Shown: positions 17,567 to 27,468, numbered from the stretch's first letter. The stretch is DNA of 64,000 bases from Phyllobacterium sp. 628 (GCF_014189505.1 NZ_CP050301.1:3231501-3295500); one strand, 5' to 3'. The notes: a model not told the origin generated them from the letters alone. Numbers and translations: made by a program.

Positions 17567-18414
17567 GCCCGGAATGGCAGGGCAATATTTCCAAGGCGTT
17601 TTCCAACCGGTCGTTTGTCATTGGCTTGACGATTACAGTGCTGCTGGCCCTGATGGCGGCGCTTTCTCTTGTCTGGACACCCTATGCCGTTGGCTCGTTT
17701 GATATTCTGGGCAAACTCAAACCGCCATCGGCGGCCCACTGGCTAGGGACTGATCATTTTGGCCGCGATATCCTGTCGATGATCATGGTTGGCAGCCGCA
17801 ACTCCATCGCGGTTGCCTTTGTCTCGGTTGTTATTGGCGCTGGCGTCGGGGTGCCGCTCGGTCTTTGGGCAGCCGCACGTGGCGGGATGATCGACGAAGC
17901 ATTGATGCGCTTCAACGACCTGGTCTTTGCCTTTCCGGCACTTTTGTCGGCTGTGATGATCACCGCTGTGTTCGGTCCTGGCGCCATCAACGCCATCATT
18001 GCTATCGGCATCTTCAACATTCCCGTCTTTGCGCGGGTGGCACGCGGGGCGGCGCTCTCGCTCTGGCCGCGCGAATATGTTCTTGCCGCCCGGGCGTCGG
18101 GCAAAGGGTCGGCGCGTATTACAGTCGAGCACATCCTGCCCAACATGATGAACCTGCTCGTCGTACAGGGCACCATCCAGTTTTCCCTTGGCATTCTCGC
18201 TGAAGCGGGCCTGTCCTATGTAGGTCTTGGATCGCAGCCACCCATGCCCAGTTGGGGCCGGATGCTGTTCGAAGCACAAACCATGATCGGCATGGCACCG
18301 CATATGGCGCTTTATCCCGGCCTCGCCATCGTTATTACGGTTCTCGGGCTCAACCTGCTTGGCGATGGTCTCAGAGACATTCTCGATCCGAAAATGCGGC
18401 GGGAGCGTTCATGA
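17563..18414 (+). CDS. ABC transporter permease, DppC type
   Basis: 283 residues, six membrane helices, with the DppC N-terminal region around PPSAAHWLGTDHFGRDILSMIMVGSR and an EAA loop REYVLAARASGKGSARITVEHILPNMMNLL. It begins with a 4-nt overlap on the preceding permease and ends with a 4-nt overlap on the ATPase gene, so all three are translationally coupled. It partners with the DppB-type subunit in importing a small peptide-like solute. Nothing is unusual in length or motif. Confidence 0.9.
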   Translation: MSPEWQGNISKAFSNRSFVIGLTITVLLALMAALSLVWTPYAVGSFDILGKLKPPSAAHWLGTDHFGRDILSMIMVGSRNSIAVAFVSVVIGAGVGVPLGLWAAARGGMIDEALMRFNDLVFAFPALLSAVMITAVFGPGAINAIIAIGIFNIPVFARVARGAALSLWPREYVLAARASGKGSARITVEHILPNMMNLLVVQGTIQFSLGILAEAGLSYVGLGSQPPMPSWGRMLFEAQTMIGMAPHMALYPGLAIVITVLGLNLLGDGLRDILDPKMRRERS

Positions 18415-20039
18415 GCCTGCTCGAAATCAAAGGCCTGAAGCTGAGAATTGGCGCCTTCGAAGCACTGAAGGGCATCAATCTGTCGGTCAAGTCAGGAGAA
18501 ATCCGCGCGTTGGTTGGTGAATCCGGTTCCGGCAAATCCATGACGGCGCTCAGCATCATGCAACTCTTGCCGGGTGGTGCAAAAACCCAAGGTCAAATCC
18601 TGTTCGACGGCGTGGATCTGCTGACCACAAGTGAAGCTGACATGTGCCGCTCGCGCGGCAATGATATCGGCATGGTGTTTCAAGAACCCATGACGGCGCT
18701 CAACCCTGTCAAAACCATCGGCGAACAGGTTGCAGAAGGCATAAGGCTGCATACCGGAGCGAGCCGCGCCGCTGCCGAAGAACAAACCCGCGCCATTCTG
18801 GATCGCGTCGGTCTGCCTACGGCGCAATTTCCGCTCAGCCGCTATCCGCACGAACTGTCCGGCGGTCAGCGCCAGCGCGTGGTGATTGCCATTGCCTGCG
18901 CGCTCAAGCCCCGCCTGTTGATTGCCGACGAGCCGACCACTGCGCTGGACGTGGTGTTGCAGGCGCAGATACTCGACCTCCTGCAGAGCCTTGTGCATGA
19001 AGAAAGGATGGGCCTGCTGTTGATCAGCCATGATCTGGCAGTTGTCGCGGATGTGGCCCACTCCATCACCGTCCTGCGGCATGGCGAAGTCATGGACAAT
19101 GGCGAAACGACGCAAATCCTGACGGAACAGACACATCCCTATACGCGTCAATTGGCACAAGCATCAATGCATGTACCGGAACGCACATCGCATCATTCAG
19201 GCCAAGCCACGACGAACGGCCCCTTGCTGGCAATCCGCAGTCTGTCGCGAACCTATCCGGGCCGACGCAAAGGTTTTTTTGGCCGCGACGGGGATTTCAA
19301 GGCGGTGGACGATGTCTCGTTCGATATCAAGCCAGGACAGTCAACAGCGCTGGTCGGCCGGTCCGGTTGTGGCAAATCCACCCTCGCCCGCATGGTTCTC
19401 GCGCTTGAAAAGCCCACTGGCGGGCAAATCCATTTCGCTGGCCGGCGCATCGACAAACTTAGCCAAGAGGACCTGCGGCCTGTCCGGCGTAACATGCAGG
19501 TGGTCTTTCAGGACCCCTATGGTTCCTTCAATCCCCGTCACAAGGCAGACCGTCTGATATCTGAACCCTTGTTTTTGCTGGACAGGGACATCCCGGAAGC
19601 CGAAAGGCGCGACCGTGTGCATCGCGCGCTTGAACGGGTGGGCATTCCACGAACCGATAAGGATAAATATCCGCACGAATTCTCAGGCGGCCAGCGCCAG
19701 CGGCTTGCCATCGCCCGCGCCATCATCACCGAGCCAAAGCTGATCGTCGCCGACGAGCCAGTCTCCGCTCTTGATGTCTCGATACGCGCACAGATCCTTG
19801 ACCTGTTTGCCGATCTCAATGACCGGCTGGGCGTCGCCTATCTCTTTATCACGCATGATCTCGCCGTTGCCCGGGCCATTACTGACACCGTCATGGTCAT
19901 GTCAGATGGAAAGATCATGGAACGCGGGAAAACAGAGGAAATTCTGCGCCACCCGCAATCCGAGGCGGGACGTGCGCTGGTCAGTGCCTCGCCCGACCTG
20001 CACAAAGCTCTTGCCCGCCGCATTGGTGAACAGGGTTAG
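18411..20039 (+). CDS. Dual-domain ABC transporter ATPase (DppD-DppF fusion)
   Basis: 542 residues from the ATG at 18411, which overlaps the permease stop by 4 nt. The upstream in-frame extension is encoded inside the permease gene and is rejected. There are two complete nucleotide-binding domains: Walker A GESGSGKSM with signature LSGGQRQRVVIA, and Walker A GRSGCGKST with signature FSGGQRQRLAIA. Each ends with an oligopeptide-transporter-type tail. The fusion supplies both ATPases that separate DppD and DppF would give. Its 3' end overlaps the converging cobD gene by 4 nt, so the two transcripts meet tail to tail. Confidence 0.92.
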   Translation: MSLLEIKGLKLRIGAFEALKGINLSVKSGEIRALVGESGSGKSMTALSIMQLLPGGAKTQGQILFDGVDLLTTSEADMCRSRGNDIGMVFQEPMTALNPVKTIGEQVAEGIRLHTGASRAAAEEQTRAILDRVGLPTAQFPLSRYPHELSGGQRQRVVIAIACALKPRLLIADEPTTALDVVLQAQILDLLQSLVHEERMGLLLISHDLAVVADVAHSITVLRHGEVMDNGETTQILTEQTHPYTRQLAQASMHVPERTSHHSGQATTNGPLLAIRSLSRTYPGRRKGFFGRDGDFKAVDDVSFDIKPGQSTALVGRSGCGKSTLARMVLALEKPTGGQIHFAGRRIDKLSQEDLRPVRRNMQVVFQDPYGSFNPRHKADRLISEPLFLLDRDIPEAERRDRVHRALERVGIPRTDKDKYPHEFSGGQRQRLAIARAIITEPKLIVADEPVSALDVSIRAQILDLFADLNDRLGVAYLFITHDLAVARAITDTVMVMSDGKIMERGKTEEILRHPQSEAGRALVSASPDLHKALARRIGEQG

Positions 20040-21013
20040 AAAAGCCCAAGAAAAAACAAAACCAGCAGAACAGCCATAAACAGCGCGGTCGCCACGCTAT
20101 AAACGCGCAGCGCTGCATCGATATCGTCCGCACCGACATCGCGATGCCCCGCACCGTTGAGCATAGGCTCATTGGCAACCACACCGCCATAGACGCGCGG
20201 CCCGGCAAGAGCGACGTCTATCGCGCCAGCCATCGCGGCCTCAGGCCAACCGGCATTAGGCGAGCGATGCAAACGCGCATCGCGCATCATCACGTTAAAT
20301 GACCGGGCAGCAGCCTGACTGCCCCGTATAATCCAAGCGGCCACAGCAATCAGCAGACCAGTCAATCGCGCAGGAATCCAGTTGGCGGCATCATCAAGCT
20401 TGGCGGCAAACCGGCCAAAGTCGCGGTGGCGGTCATTGAGATGACCAATCATCGAGTCGGCCGTATTCAGCATCTTGTAGGCAAGTAATCCCGGCAGACC
20501 AAACAGGGCATACCAGAATGCTGGTGCGATGATCCCATCCGAGGTATTTTCGGCAAGGCTTTCGATGGCGGCGCGCGTAATGGCAGGCTCGTCCAATACT
20601 TGTGGATCGCGGCCAACAATCATCGAGACCGCCCGGCGGGCACCAACAAGCCCGTCATTGCGCAGCGCATCCGCCACCCGTGCAACATGCTCACCCAAGC
20701 TCTTCTGAGCCAGAAACACAGCAACGATCAAAGCTTCAATCAATCCGCCAAAGGGCGGGATCATTGTCAGCACCCAATGGATGAGACCACCAATCGCACC
20801 CGCCAGAACCAGCAGCGCCGACATGGTCAAAAAGCCATCGCGCCGCTTTTCCTGTTCCGTCTTACCAGCCTTGTTGAAACGTTTATCAACGAATGCGATG
20901 GCATTGCCGAACAGGACCACCGGATGCGGTACCCTATGCCAAAGCCAATCCGGATCGCCGACATACCGGTCCGCGAGTAAGGCAAGAAACAGAATCAAGA
21001 GATTGATTTCCAT
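20036..21013 (-). CDS. cobD: Adenosylcobinamide-phosphate synthase CobD/CbiB
   Basis: 325-residue membrane protein beginning MEINLLILFLALLADRYVGD. The CbiB pattern is clear: DPDWLWHRVPHPVVLFG, ESLAENTSDGIIAPAFWYALFGLPG and MIGHLNDRHRDFGRFAAKLDD. It attaches aminopropanol (phosphate) to adenosylcobyric acid. It lies last in the minus-strand run cobA-cobB-cobC-cobD, 29 nt after the cobC stop, with AGAGGAT as ribosome site. The product of CobC, aminopropanol phosphate, is its substrate, so the neighbourhood is consistent. Confidence 0.93.
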   Translation of the reverse strand: MEINLLILFLALLADRYVGDPDWLWHRVPHPVVLFGNAIAFVDKRFNKAGKTEQEKRRDGFLTMSALLVLAGAIGGLIHWVLTMIPPFGGLIEALIVAVFLAQKSLGEHVARVADALRNDGLVGARRAVSMIVGRDPQVLDEPAITRAAIESLAENTSDGIIAPAFWYALFGLPGLLAYKMLNTADSMIGHLNDRHRDFGRFAAKLDDAANWIPARLTGLLIAVAAWIIRGSQAAARSFNVMMRDARLHRSPNAGWPEAAMAGAIDVALAGPRVYGGVVANEPMLNGAGHRDVGADDIDAALRVYSVATALFMAVLLVLFFLGLF

Positions 21014-21042
21014 GAATGTTTCGATCCTCTTGAATCAAAATG

Positions 21043-22057
21043 TCAGCTACGGATTGCGCCTATTGCTATAGCGAGCCGCTGCCGCAATGTCTCTGCGTCA
21101 TTCTCATCCAGTGGCAGACCAAAGCGCAACCATTGTGGCGCATAGGCAAATTTTCGCACCAGTACCCGCTGCGTACAAAGCGCATCGTACAAAGCGTGCG
21201 CATCCCTGTGTTCAACCAGCGAGAACAGCATTGTCCCGCCAATTTCTTTGAGACCTGTCTTTGCAAAAACATCGCCTAGCAGAGTACGCCGCCGTTCGAG
21301 CCGATCCGTAAACGCAGCCCGTCCGGCGGCATCTGAAAATGCTTCCGCCGCGATGGCAAGTGCCGGACCGGAGACCGCCCAAGGCCCCAATCTTTGAACC
21401 AGCGCATTGGTAATCGAAGGCGTTGCCAAGGCAAATCCAAGCCGCAAGCCGGCCAGTCCAAAGAACTTGCCAAACGATTTGAGCACAATCAAACCGTCGC
21501 GCCCGCAATGGCCAGCAACGCTGGTTTCTGGATGTGGATCAGCAAAGGCTTCGTCGACAATGAGGAATCCTCCCCGCTCGCGCAGTCGGTCTGCGAGATT
21601 GAGCAACACATCCCTGCCAACAACACGGCCATCCGGATTGTTGGGATTGACGATCACGGCGACCTTCGCCGTCAGCGGAATCTGCTCGACGCTGTCGCAC
21701 AAGATGACGTTCCACCCTGTTCGACTGAAAGATGATTGATGTTCCTGATAGGTTGGCCCGACAATGGCAACGTCCCCCCAGAACAACCAGTTCAGGCAGG
21801 ATCTGGATCAGTGCCTGCGTGCCCGGTGCCGCAACCATTCCTGCGTCTGCGGATGCACCGTAGTAAGCCCGAGCCGCATCGAGCGCTGATTTCAGCAGAT
21901 TTTCATCCGGCAAGCGGTTCCACACATCGGTTTTGATCGGCGGCAACGGAAAAGCTTCGGGGTTGATGCCGGTGGAAAGATCGAGCCAATCTTCGCGCCG
22001 CCCGCCATAGCGGTGCATGGCGCGATCAAGCGCGCCGCCATGTTCAATCTGCATCAT
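21043..22057 (-). pseudogene. cobC: Threonine-phosphate decarboxylase CobC, frameshifted
   Basis: The N-terminal part (MMQIEHGGALDRAMHRYGGRREDWLDLSTGINPE) and the C-terminal part (VAIVGPTYQEHQSSF, the PLP lysine in LIVLKSFGKFFGLAGLRLGFA) lie in different frames. They join at a run of six identical bases (C6 on the plus strand at 21774-21779). Removing one base restores LVVLGDVAIVGPTY and a normal 337-residue fold-type-I PLP enzyme. It would make aminopropanol phosphate for the CobD step. The start overlaps the cobB stop by 4 nt. Given the homopolymer, sequence error is a strong alternative to true inactivation. Confidence 0.9.
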
Positions 22058-23352
22058 CCAGCTATATCAATCATGTGCATGTAAGAACCCGATACGGAGC
22101 CAACCCGCAAACCGGCTTCGCCAAGGTCTTCACCCAGCGCATCGCGCACGCGAAACAAGCGCGCGGCATCACCTTCCCGCACAATGCTGGCATAGTGAAA
22201 CTCGTGCGCCGTGAACGGAAACTGGAATGGAGAGGCTTGCAGCGGTTCAACCCGCCGATACCCCAGATGCATCTTTCGCTTGGCAAAACTGGTTTCCAGC
22301 GGCAACAGGCCAAGCATGGGATAAGTTTTCCCCGCGGCGTCCTCGATGCTTTCGCCCAGCGCCATATAGCCCCCGCATTCGCCGTAGACTGGAATGCCGC
22401 TTTCTGCCGCGCGGCGGATACCGCCAGCAAAATGTGCAGCTTTCGAAAGTTGCTCCGCATGCAATTCAGGATAACCGCCTGGCAGATAGATCGCATCGCA
22501 ATCCTCCGCAGGCGCTTCATCGTTGAGCGGTGAAAAGAAACTGATCGTGGCACCACGCCGCCGCCAGCCATCCAGCAAATGCACATAGGAAAATGCAAAT
22601 GCGTTGTCACGCGCCACGGCAATCCGCTGGCCCAAGGGCGGGACCCGGGCAATGTTCGCCATGGATTCTGCCGGACCAAAACGTCCTGCAATGTGCTGAA
22701 GCAAAGTCAGGTCAATCTTTTCGCCGATGACCCTTCCGGCATTGCCAATGAAAGCATCAAGATCAGCAAGTTCACCGGCCTGAATCAGCCCAAGATGCCG
22801 TTCCGGCAGATGCAATTTCGGATCGCGCGGGATCACGCCAAGAACGGGAATACCAACCGGCTGAAGCGCCGAACGCAGCATCGCGTCATGGCGTGCGCTG
22901 CCAACCCGATTAAGAACAAGTCCGGCGATCATCACATTACGGCGAAAATCCCGGAAGCCGCTGACCAGCGCTGCAATCGAGTGCGATTGCTTTGCGCAAT
23001 CGACCACGAGAATAACCGGCAGCGACAAATGGGTGGCAAGATCCGCAGCCGAACCTGTTCCATCAATTGCACCGTCAAACAGGCCCATCATACCCTCGAC
23101 AACCAGAAGCTTGCCGCCCTCCGTGTGGCGGGAAGCCAGCGCGCTGACAAGATCGCGGCGCATCGCCCAGGGATCGAGATTCACGCAGGGCACATCACTG
23201 GCAACGCTGTGGTAGGCGGGATCGATATAGTCAGGGCCTGCCTTGGCCGGTGCGATCTTCACACCAAGATCGCGCAAGGCGCGCAGCAGACCCAACGTTA
23301 CCGTCGTCTTGCCACTGCCCGACGAGGGCGCAGCGATGACAAAGCCTTTCAT
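22054..23352 (-). CDS. cobB: Hydrogenobyrinic (cobyrinic) acid a,c-diamide synthase
   Basis: 432 residues, with an N-terminal P-loop-like SSGSGKTTVTLGLLRAL and DethioB-synthase fold (EGMMGLFDGAIDG), then a class I glutamine amidotransferase domain whose nucleophile lies in VYGECGGYMALGESIED. The amidotransferase histidine is in FTAHEFHYAS. It amidates the a and c side chains using glutamine and ATP. It overlaps cobA upstream and cobC downstream by 4 nt each. Length is normal. Confidence 0.94.
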   Translation of the reverse strand: MKGFVIAAPSSGSGKTTVTLGLLRALRDLGVKIAPAKAGPDYIDPAYHSVASDVPCVNLDPWAMRRDLVSALASRHTEGGKLLVVEGMMGLFDGAIDGTGSAADLATHLSLPVILVVDCAKQSHSIAALVSGFRDFRRNVMIAGLVLNRVGSARHDAMLRSALQPVGIPVLGVIPRDPKLHLPERHLGLIQAGELADLDAFIGNAGRVIGEKIDLTLLQHIAGRFGPAESMANIARVPPLGQRIAVARDNAFAFSYVHLLDGWRRRGATISFFSPLNDEAPAEDCDAIYLPGGYPELHAEQLSKAAHFAGGIRRAAESGIPVYGECGGYMALGESIEDAAGKTYPMLGLLPLETSFAKRKMHLGYRRVEPLQASPFQFPFTAHEFHYASIVREGDAARLFRVRDALGEDLGEAGLRVGSVSGSYMHMIDIAG

Positions 23353-24187
23353 CCCGCATCCTTTTCGCGGCGCGTTCCCAGCGGATCGTTTTGCAGCACC
23401 CTGCCCTCCATCGCACCAAGCCAGTCAAGCGCCGCCCGCAGTCGCACCACCTCGCCAATAACCACGATGGCGGGCGGGCGCAGCCCTGCCTGTTCCACAT
23501 CGCGTTCAGCTTGCGCCAGCGTCGTTTCCAGCACCTTCTGCTCACCGGTCGTGGCATTGCACACGAAGGCCATGGGCTCGTCTTTCGCTCGTCCGGCGGC
23601 GATTAACTTTGCGGCGATCACGCCAATATGCTTCATCGCCATATACATGACGATGACCGATGACCCCTTGGCAATACTCGCCCAATCCATCGTATCCGGA
23701 ATCAGACCTGTCGCATCATGCCCGGTCAGGAAAGTGACGCTCTGGTTGGTTTCGCGGTGTGTGACAGGAATACCCGCATAGGCCAGACCACCAATCCCGG
23801 CAGTTATGCCCGGTACGATGCGGAAAGGAATACCGTGTTCCACCAGCGTCAAAGCCTCTTCACCGCCACGGCCGAAGACAAAGGGATCTCCCCCTTTAGC
23901 CGGAGAACGCGCTTGCCACCCTGAGCCAATTCAACCAGCCGCAGCGAAATATCCCGCTGCTGCGGCGACGGTTTCCCGCCGCGTTTGCCTGCATATTCCC
24001 GTTCAGAATCAGGGCGGGCAAATGACAGGCATTCCTCATTCACCAATGCATCATAAACAATGACATCGGCCTGTTCGAGCGCATTGACCGCGTGCAGCGT
24101 CAGGAGGCCCGGATCACCCGGTCCCGCTCCGACAAGCCAGACATGGCCCGGTTCAAACTTCGGCAGTTTTGATGTCACTGCGCTCAT
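23349..24187 (-). pseudogene. cobA: Uroporphyrinogen-III C-methyltransferase CobA, frameshifted
   Basis: The N-terminal half starts MSAVTSKLPKFEPGHVWLVGAGPGDPGLLT at 24187, preceded by GGGGAGCG. A longer start at 24217 is less likely. The frame is lost after RVLRLKG, and the rest, TLVEHGIPFRIVPGITAGIGG through VVIGEVVRL, continues in another frame. The break lies at a plus-strand C5 run (23890-23894). Adding one base gives LKGGDPFVFGRGGEEALTL, the expected SAM-binding loop, and a 279-residue SUMT. It doubly methylates uroporphyrinogen III to precorrin-2, the entry step of corrin synthesis. If the frameshift is real, the pathway would need another SUMT such as CysG. Confidence 0.9.
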
Positions 24188-24297
24188 CGCGCTCCCCATA
24201 TTTGCTCTTTTGCGCATAGCATAATTTTCCGCATCACAAGCATGAACTTATCGGAAAAATCATGCAACTCTATCCCTAGGTGGTCTATAAGACGCGC

Positions 24298-25413
24298 ATG
24301 AGCGACGAACCTGATGCCGGAATGCGTAAACCTGATGAACCGAACCACACCCCGCTGCGGCGGGGCTGGACGACGGGAGCCTGCGCGACAGCGGCCACCA
24401 AGGCGGCGCTGATTGCCCTGATTACCGGCGAATTCCCCGATCCTGTGGCGATTATCCTGCCGAAGGGCGAAGTTCCGCATTTTCCTCTCGCACTCGAATC
24501 GTTTGGCGATGGCTATGCAATCGCCGGTATCGTCAAAGATGCCGGCGATGATCCTGACGTCACGCATGGCGCCACCATCATCTCCACCGTTTTCCCGGCG
24601 CCGCCCGGAACCGGCATCCAATTTGTCGCTGGCGAAGGTGTGGGGACAGTGACGTTGCCGGGCCTGCCGATTCAGCCAGGCGAAGCCGCGATCAATCCGG
24701 TTCCCCGCGCCATGATGACTGCCATCTGCGAAGAGATTTGTGCGCAATACGATCTTCCTGCTGATCTTGTCATCACCATTTCCGTTCCGGAGGGTGAGGA
24801 ACTTGCCAAAAAAACCTGGAACCCACGGCTTGGAATCATCGGCGGCATTTCCATTCTCGGCACGACGGGCATCGTTCATCCCTTCTCCTGTGCAGCATGG
24901 ATTCACTCGATTCATCGCGGCATCGATGTTTCCCGCGCTGCAGGGCTCACGCACGTGCTGGCGGCCACCGGCTCCACCTCGGAAGACGCAGCTCAGGAGA
25001 TTTACGATCTCCCTGATATCGCATTGCTCGATATGGGCGATTTCGCCGGTGGCCTTTTGAAGTATCTGCGGGTTCACCCGATCGACAAGCTGACTATCGC
25101 CGGCGGTTTCGCTAAATTGACCAAGCTGGCGCAGGGCGCGCTTGATCTGCACTCCGCGCGCAGTCAGGTCAGCATGGCATTTCTCGCGGATGAAGCGGAA
25201 AAGCTCGGGTTTGACAAAAACATGAGGGAACGGATTCTCAACGCCAATACCGCGCAGGAAGTGCTTGAAATGACTCAAGCATCCGGCATTAATCTCGCAT
25301 CCGCTATTGCCGAAAAGGCAAAGGCGACAGCACTTGCCACACTCAAAGGCGCGCCCGTTGAAGTGGAATTGATCGTCACGGATCGCAAAGGTGGCATTCT
25401 TGCCCGTCTCTGA
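24298..25413 (+). CDS. cbiD: Cobalt-precorrin-5B C1-methyltransferase CbiD
   Basis: 371 residues from the ATG at 24298; a GTG at 24280 is in frame but unsupported. CbiD signatures are LRRGWTTGACATAATKAAL near the N-terminus, GGISILGTTGIVHPFSCAAWIHSIHRGIDV in the middle, and the pattern PIDKLTIAGGFAKLTKLAQG near residue 260. The enzyme performs the C1 methylation with ring contraction-linked deacylation. In the classical Pseudomonas denitrificans aerobic set this step is done by CobF, so CbiD here replaces CobF, as in several alphaproteobacteria. It is divergent from cobA and overlaps cobK by 23 nt. Confidence 0.92.
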   Translation: MSDEPDAGMRKPDEPNHTPLRRGWTTGACATAATKAALIALITGEFPDPVAIILPKGEVPHFPLALESFGDGYAIAGIVKDAGDDPDVTHGATIISTVFPAPPGTGIQFVAGEGVGTVTLPGLPIQPGEAAINPVPRAMMTAICEEICAQYDLPADLVITISVPEGEELAKKTWNPRLGIIGGISILGTTGIVHPFSCAAWIHSIHRGIDVSRAAGLTHVLAATGSTSEDAAQEIYDLPDIALLDMGDFAGGLLKYLRVHPIDKLTIAGGFAKLTKLAQGALDLHSARSQVSMAFLADEAEKLGFDKNMRERILNANTAQEVLEMTQASGINLASAIAEKAKATALATLKGAPVEVELIVTDRKGGILARL

Positions 25414-26146
25414 TCGCCGTGTTCTTATTCTGGGCGGAACGGCCGAAGCCACCAAGCTGGCAGCCTCTCTGGTTGCCCAAGGTTATTCTACTATTTCATC
25501 ATTGGCGGGCCGGACCCGTGATCCTGCGAAGATAGAAGGCGCGGTTCGTACAGGCGGTTTTGGTGGTGCCGAGGGATTGGCCCACTATCTCCTGCACGAG
25601 AATATTGCACTCCTCGTTGACGCCACACATCCGTTTGCCACTCAGATTTCCGACAATGCCCTTGCAGCAGTCCAATCAACGCATACTCCATTTGTGCGTC
25701 TTGAGCGGCCTGCCTGGCAGCGTAAACCCGGTGATATCTGGAACAGCGTCGCAACATTGGAAGAAGCAGTTTTGTCCATCCCCTCCAGAGCCCGCGTCTT
25801 GCTCGCACTTGGACGGCAGCATATTGGGCCATTCTCCAAACGGCGGGACGTTTACTTTGTCGTCCGCATGATCGATCCGCCGGAAACGCCACCGGATTTG
25901 GCCGATTTTGAGTTGGAACTATCCAAACCCGGCAAGAAAGATGAGGAGGCCGCGTTTCTGACACGCAAGCGCCTGACCCATATCGTGTGCCGCAACTCTG
26001 GCGGATCGGCATCCTATGCCAAGATCGCAGCCGCCCGGGAACTGGGTTTACCGGTCATCATGATTGAGCGGCCGCATCGCCCTGATACCAGCACCTTGCC
26101 TGATGTCGACAGCATTATATCGTTCGTACGGGAGAGGTTGGGATAG
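25391..26146 (+). CDS. cobK: Precorrin-6A reductase CobK
   Basis: About 250 residues with VLILGGTAEATKLAASLVAQGY at the N-terminus, the VDATHPFATQISDNA motif near 78-92, and a C-terminal VCRNSGGSASYAKIAAARELGLPVIMI typical of CobK/CbiJ. The start is uncertain: GTG at 25391 (listed) or TTG at 25400, which has AAAGGTGG at a good distance. Both lie inside the end of cbiD, so translation is coupled. It reduces precorrin-6A with NADPH. The gene is followed by a hairpin repeat and then by cobM on the opposite strand; cobL, cobJ, cobI, cobH and cobG are not seen nearby. Confidence 0.92.
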   Translation: MAFLPVSDRRVLILGGTAEATKLAASLVAQGYSTISSLAGRTRDPAKIEGAVRTGGFGGAEGLAHYLLHENIALLVDATHPFATQISDNALAAVQSTHTPFVRLERPAWQRKPGDIWNSVATLEEAVLSIPSRARVLLALGRQHIGPFSKRRDVYFVVRMIDPPETPPDLADFELELSKPGKKDEEAAFLTRKRLTHIVCRNSGGSASYAKIAAARELGLPVIMIERPHRPDTSTLPDVDSIISFVRERLG

Positions 26147-26160
26147 CATGCACATCCCTT

Positions 26161-26283
26161 GTGCGTGGTTCGACAAGCTCACCATGAGGGACAGTGAGGA
26201 TTGCAGGAAGTTAATTCTGCAACATTAGTGATTACTTTGCAGCCCATCCATTTCCCTCATGGTGAGCGTGTCGAACCACGCAC
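26161..26283. repeat. Hairpin repeat family R, copy A
   Basis: 123 nt. Left arm GTGCGTGGTTCGACAAGCTC, then ACCATGAGGGA. Right arm TCCCTCATGGTGAGCGTG, then TCGAACCACGCAC, the reverse complement with one change. The centre contains an internal TTGCAG/CTGCAA pair. The same element occurs at 28884, 35949, 44799, 49350 and 53390 (interrupted). Here it fills the space between converging cobK and cobM. Confidence 0.93.
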
Positions 26284-26296
26284 AATCGTTTTGCAG

Positions 26297-27058
26297 CTAC
26301 TCCGAGCGTGAACGCAGCGTGTGGCTGTGATCCTTGTGATAGAGCGCAGAATCACGAAACGCATCAGCCGACAAGCCTTTGCCGACGAAAATCATGGCAG
26401 AGCGGGTAAGGCCGGATTCCCGCACTTTCCCGGTAATATCAGCCAATGTACCATGGATAAACTGCTCATCCGGCCAACCGACACGATAGGCAACGATGAC
26501 TGGACAGTCAGCACCGTAGAGCGGCGCCAGTTCGCTTTCGATCCGTGTCAGATTGCGGATGGAAAGATGAATGACAAGCGTCGCGCCGGATTTGCCAAGT
26601 GTTGCCAGTTCTTCGCCTTCCGGCATGGCGGAAGATTTCATTGATGTGCGCGTCAGAATGATGGTTTGGCAAACCTCGGGAACTGTTAACTCCTTCTTCA
26701 GCGCCGCAGCGGCAGCGGCAAAAGCAGGAACGCCGGGGGTAACGTCATATTCAATGCCGAGCGCATCAAGGCGGCGCATCTGTTCGGCAACTGCGCCATA
26801 AATCGACGGATCGCCGGAATGAACCCGCGCCACATCCTTGCCTTCGGCCTGCGCGCGCTCGAATTCGGCGATAATCTCATCCAGCGTCAGCGATGATGTA
26901 TCAACAACGCGGGCGCCCTCCGGCACTTCCGCCACCATTTCCGGTGGCACAAGCGAACCGGCATAGAGACAGACCGGACAGGACTGAATGAGTTTCAGAC
27001 CACGCACCGTGATAAGATCAGGTGCGCCCGGACCGGCGCCAATGAAATGAACCTTCAT
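26297..27058 (-). CDS. cobM: Precorrin-4 C11-methyltransferase CobM
   Basis: 253 residues of the tetrapyrrole methylase family: GAGPGAPDLITVRG at the N-terminus, HSGDPSIYGAVAEQMRRLDA as SAM-loop, YDVTPGVPAFAAAAAALKKELTVPE, and LTRTSMKSSAMPEGEEL. The LTRT and YAGSLV segments separate CobM from other precorrin methylases. It methylates C11 of precorrin-4. It is the last gene of a minus-strand operon terB-like, cobE, cobM, starting 2 nt after cobE ends, with GGAAG as ribosome site. The hairpin repeat copy A follows its stop. Confidence 0.93.
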   Translation of the reverse strand: MKVHFIGAGPGAPDLITVRGLKLIQSCPVCLYAGSLVPPEMVAEVPEGARVVDTSSLTLDEIIAEFERAQAEGKDVARVHSGDPSIYGAVAEQMRRLDALGIEYDVTPGVPAFAAAAAALKKELTVPEVCQTIILTRTSMKSSAMPEGEELATLGKSGATLVIHLSIRNLTRIESELAPLYGADCPVIVAYRVGWPDEQFIHGTLADITGKVRESGLTRSAMIFVGKGLSADAFRDSALYHKDHSHTLRSRSE

Positions 27059-27060
27059 AT

Positions 27061-27468
27061 CTATTTCTTCCTTACCGCGAGTGCCGCGGTTGCATGGGCA
27101 GATTTTGTCTTGGCAATCACCAAAGCACCCTCAGGGCCGGCAGCGGCAAGTGCTGCCGCTTCAGCCACCCCGTGACTGCCTGTCAGTTCGAACACCCGCC
27201 TTGATGGGTTAGCCAGACGCGGTGTTTGTTCTTCAAGCGCTGCAGCCGTGAAGCAAATGAGCGGCAATCCCCATCGTTCTGCCAGCTGAACAATAGCTGG
27301 TTCGCTCTGCCGTGCATCGATCGAACAGATACCTGCCAAGTCATCCGGGCTTATATTTGCTTCCCGTAAAACGTTTTCAGCAAGCAAGAACAATTCTTCT
27401 GGATCACATCCGCGCTCACAACCCAGCCCCAACATATAGGCGGCAGCAATTTCGCCTGCAGAAACCAT
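27061..27468 (-). CDS. cobE: Cobalamin biosynthesis protein CobE (CbiG C-terminal-like)
   Basis: 135 residues starting MVSAGEIAAAYMLGLGCERGCDPEEL. CobE/CbiG-C hallmarks are the N-terminal GLGCERGC and IDARQSEPAIVQLAERWGLPLICFTAAAL, and the end SHGVAEAAALAAAG. Its biochemical role in the aerobic route is unsettled; it is required or helpful for precorrin processing and may bind an intermediate. The ATG at 27468 overlaps the stop of the terB-like gene (TGATG), which argues for coupled translation and against the upstream TTG in the same frame. Confidence 0.88.
   Translation of the reverse strand: MVSAGEIAAAYMLGLGCERGCDPEELFLLAENVLREANISPDDLAGICSIDARQSEPAIVQLAERWGLPLICFTAAALEEQTPRLANPSRRVFELTGSHGVAEAAALAAAGPEGALVIAKTKSAHATAALAVRKK

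Noticed and set aside
22579-23781. ORF of 400 codons on the plus strand
   Set aside because: Antisense to cobB and the end of cobA; no family resemblance and basic, low-complexity composition.
24184-25455. ORF of 423 codons on the minus strand
   Set aside because: Antisense to cbiD, which has strong signature motifs; Arg/Gly/Asn-rich shadow.
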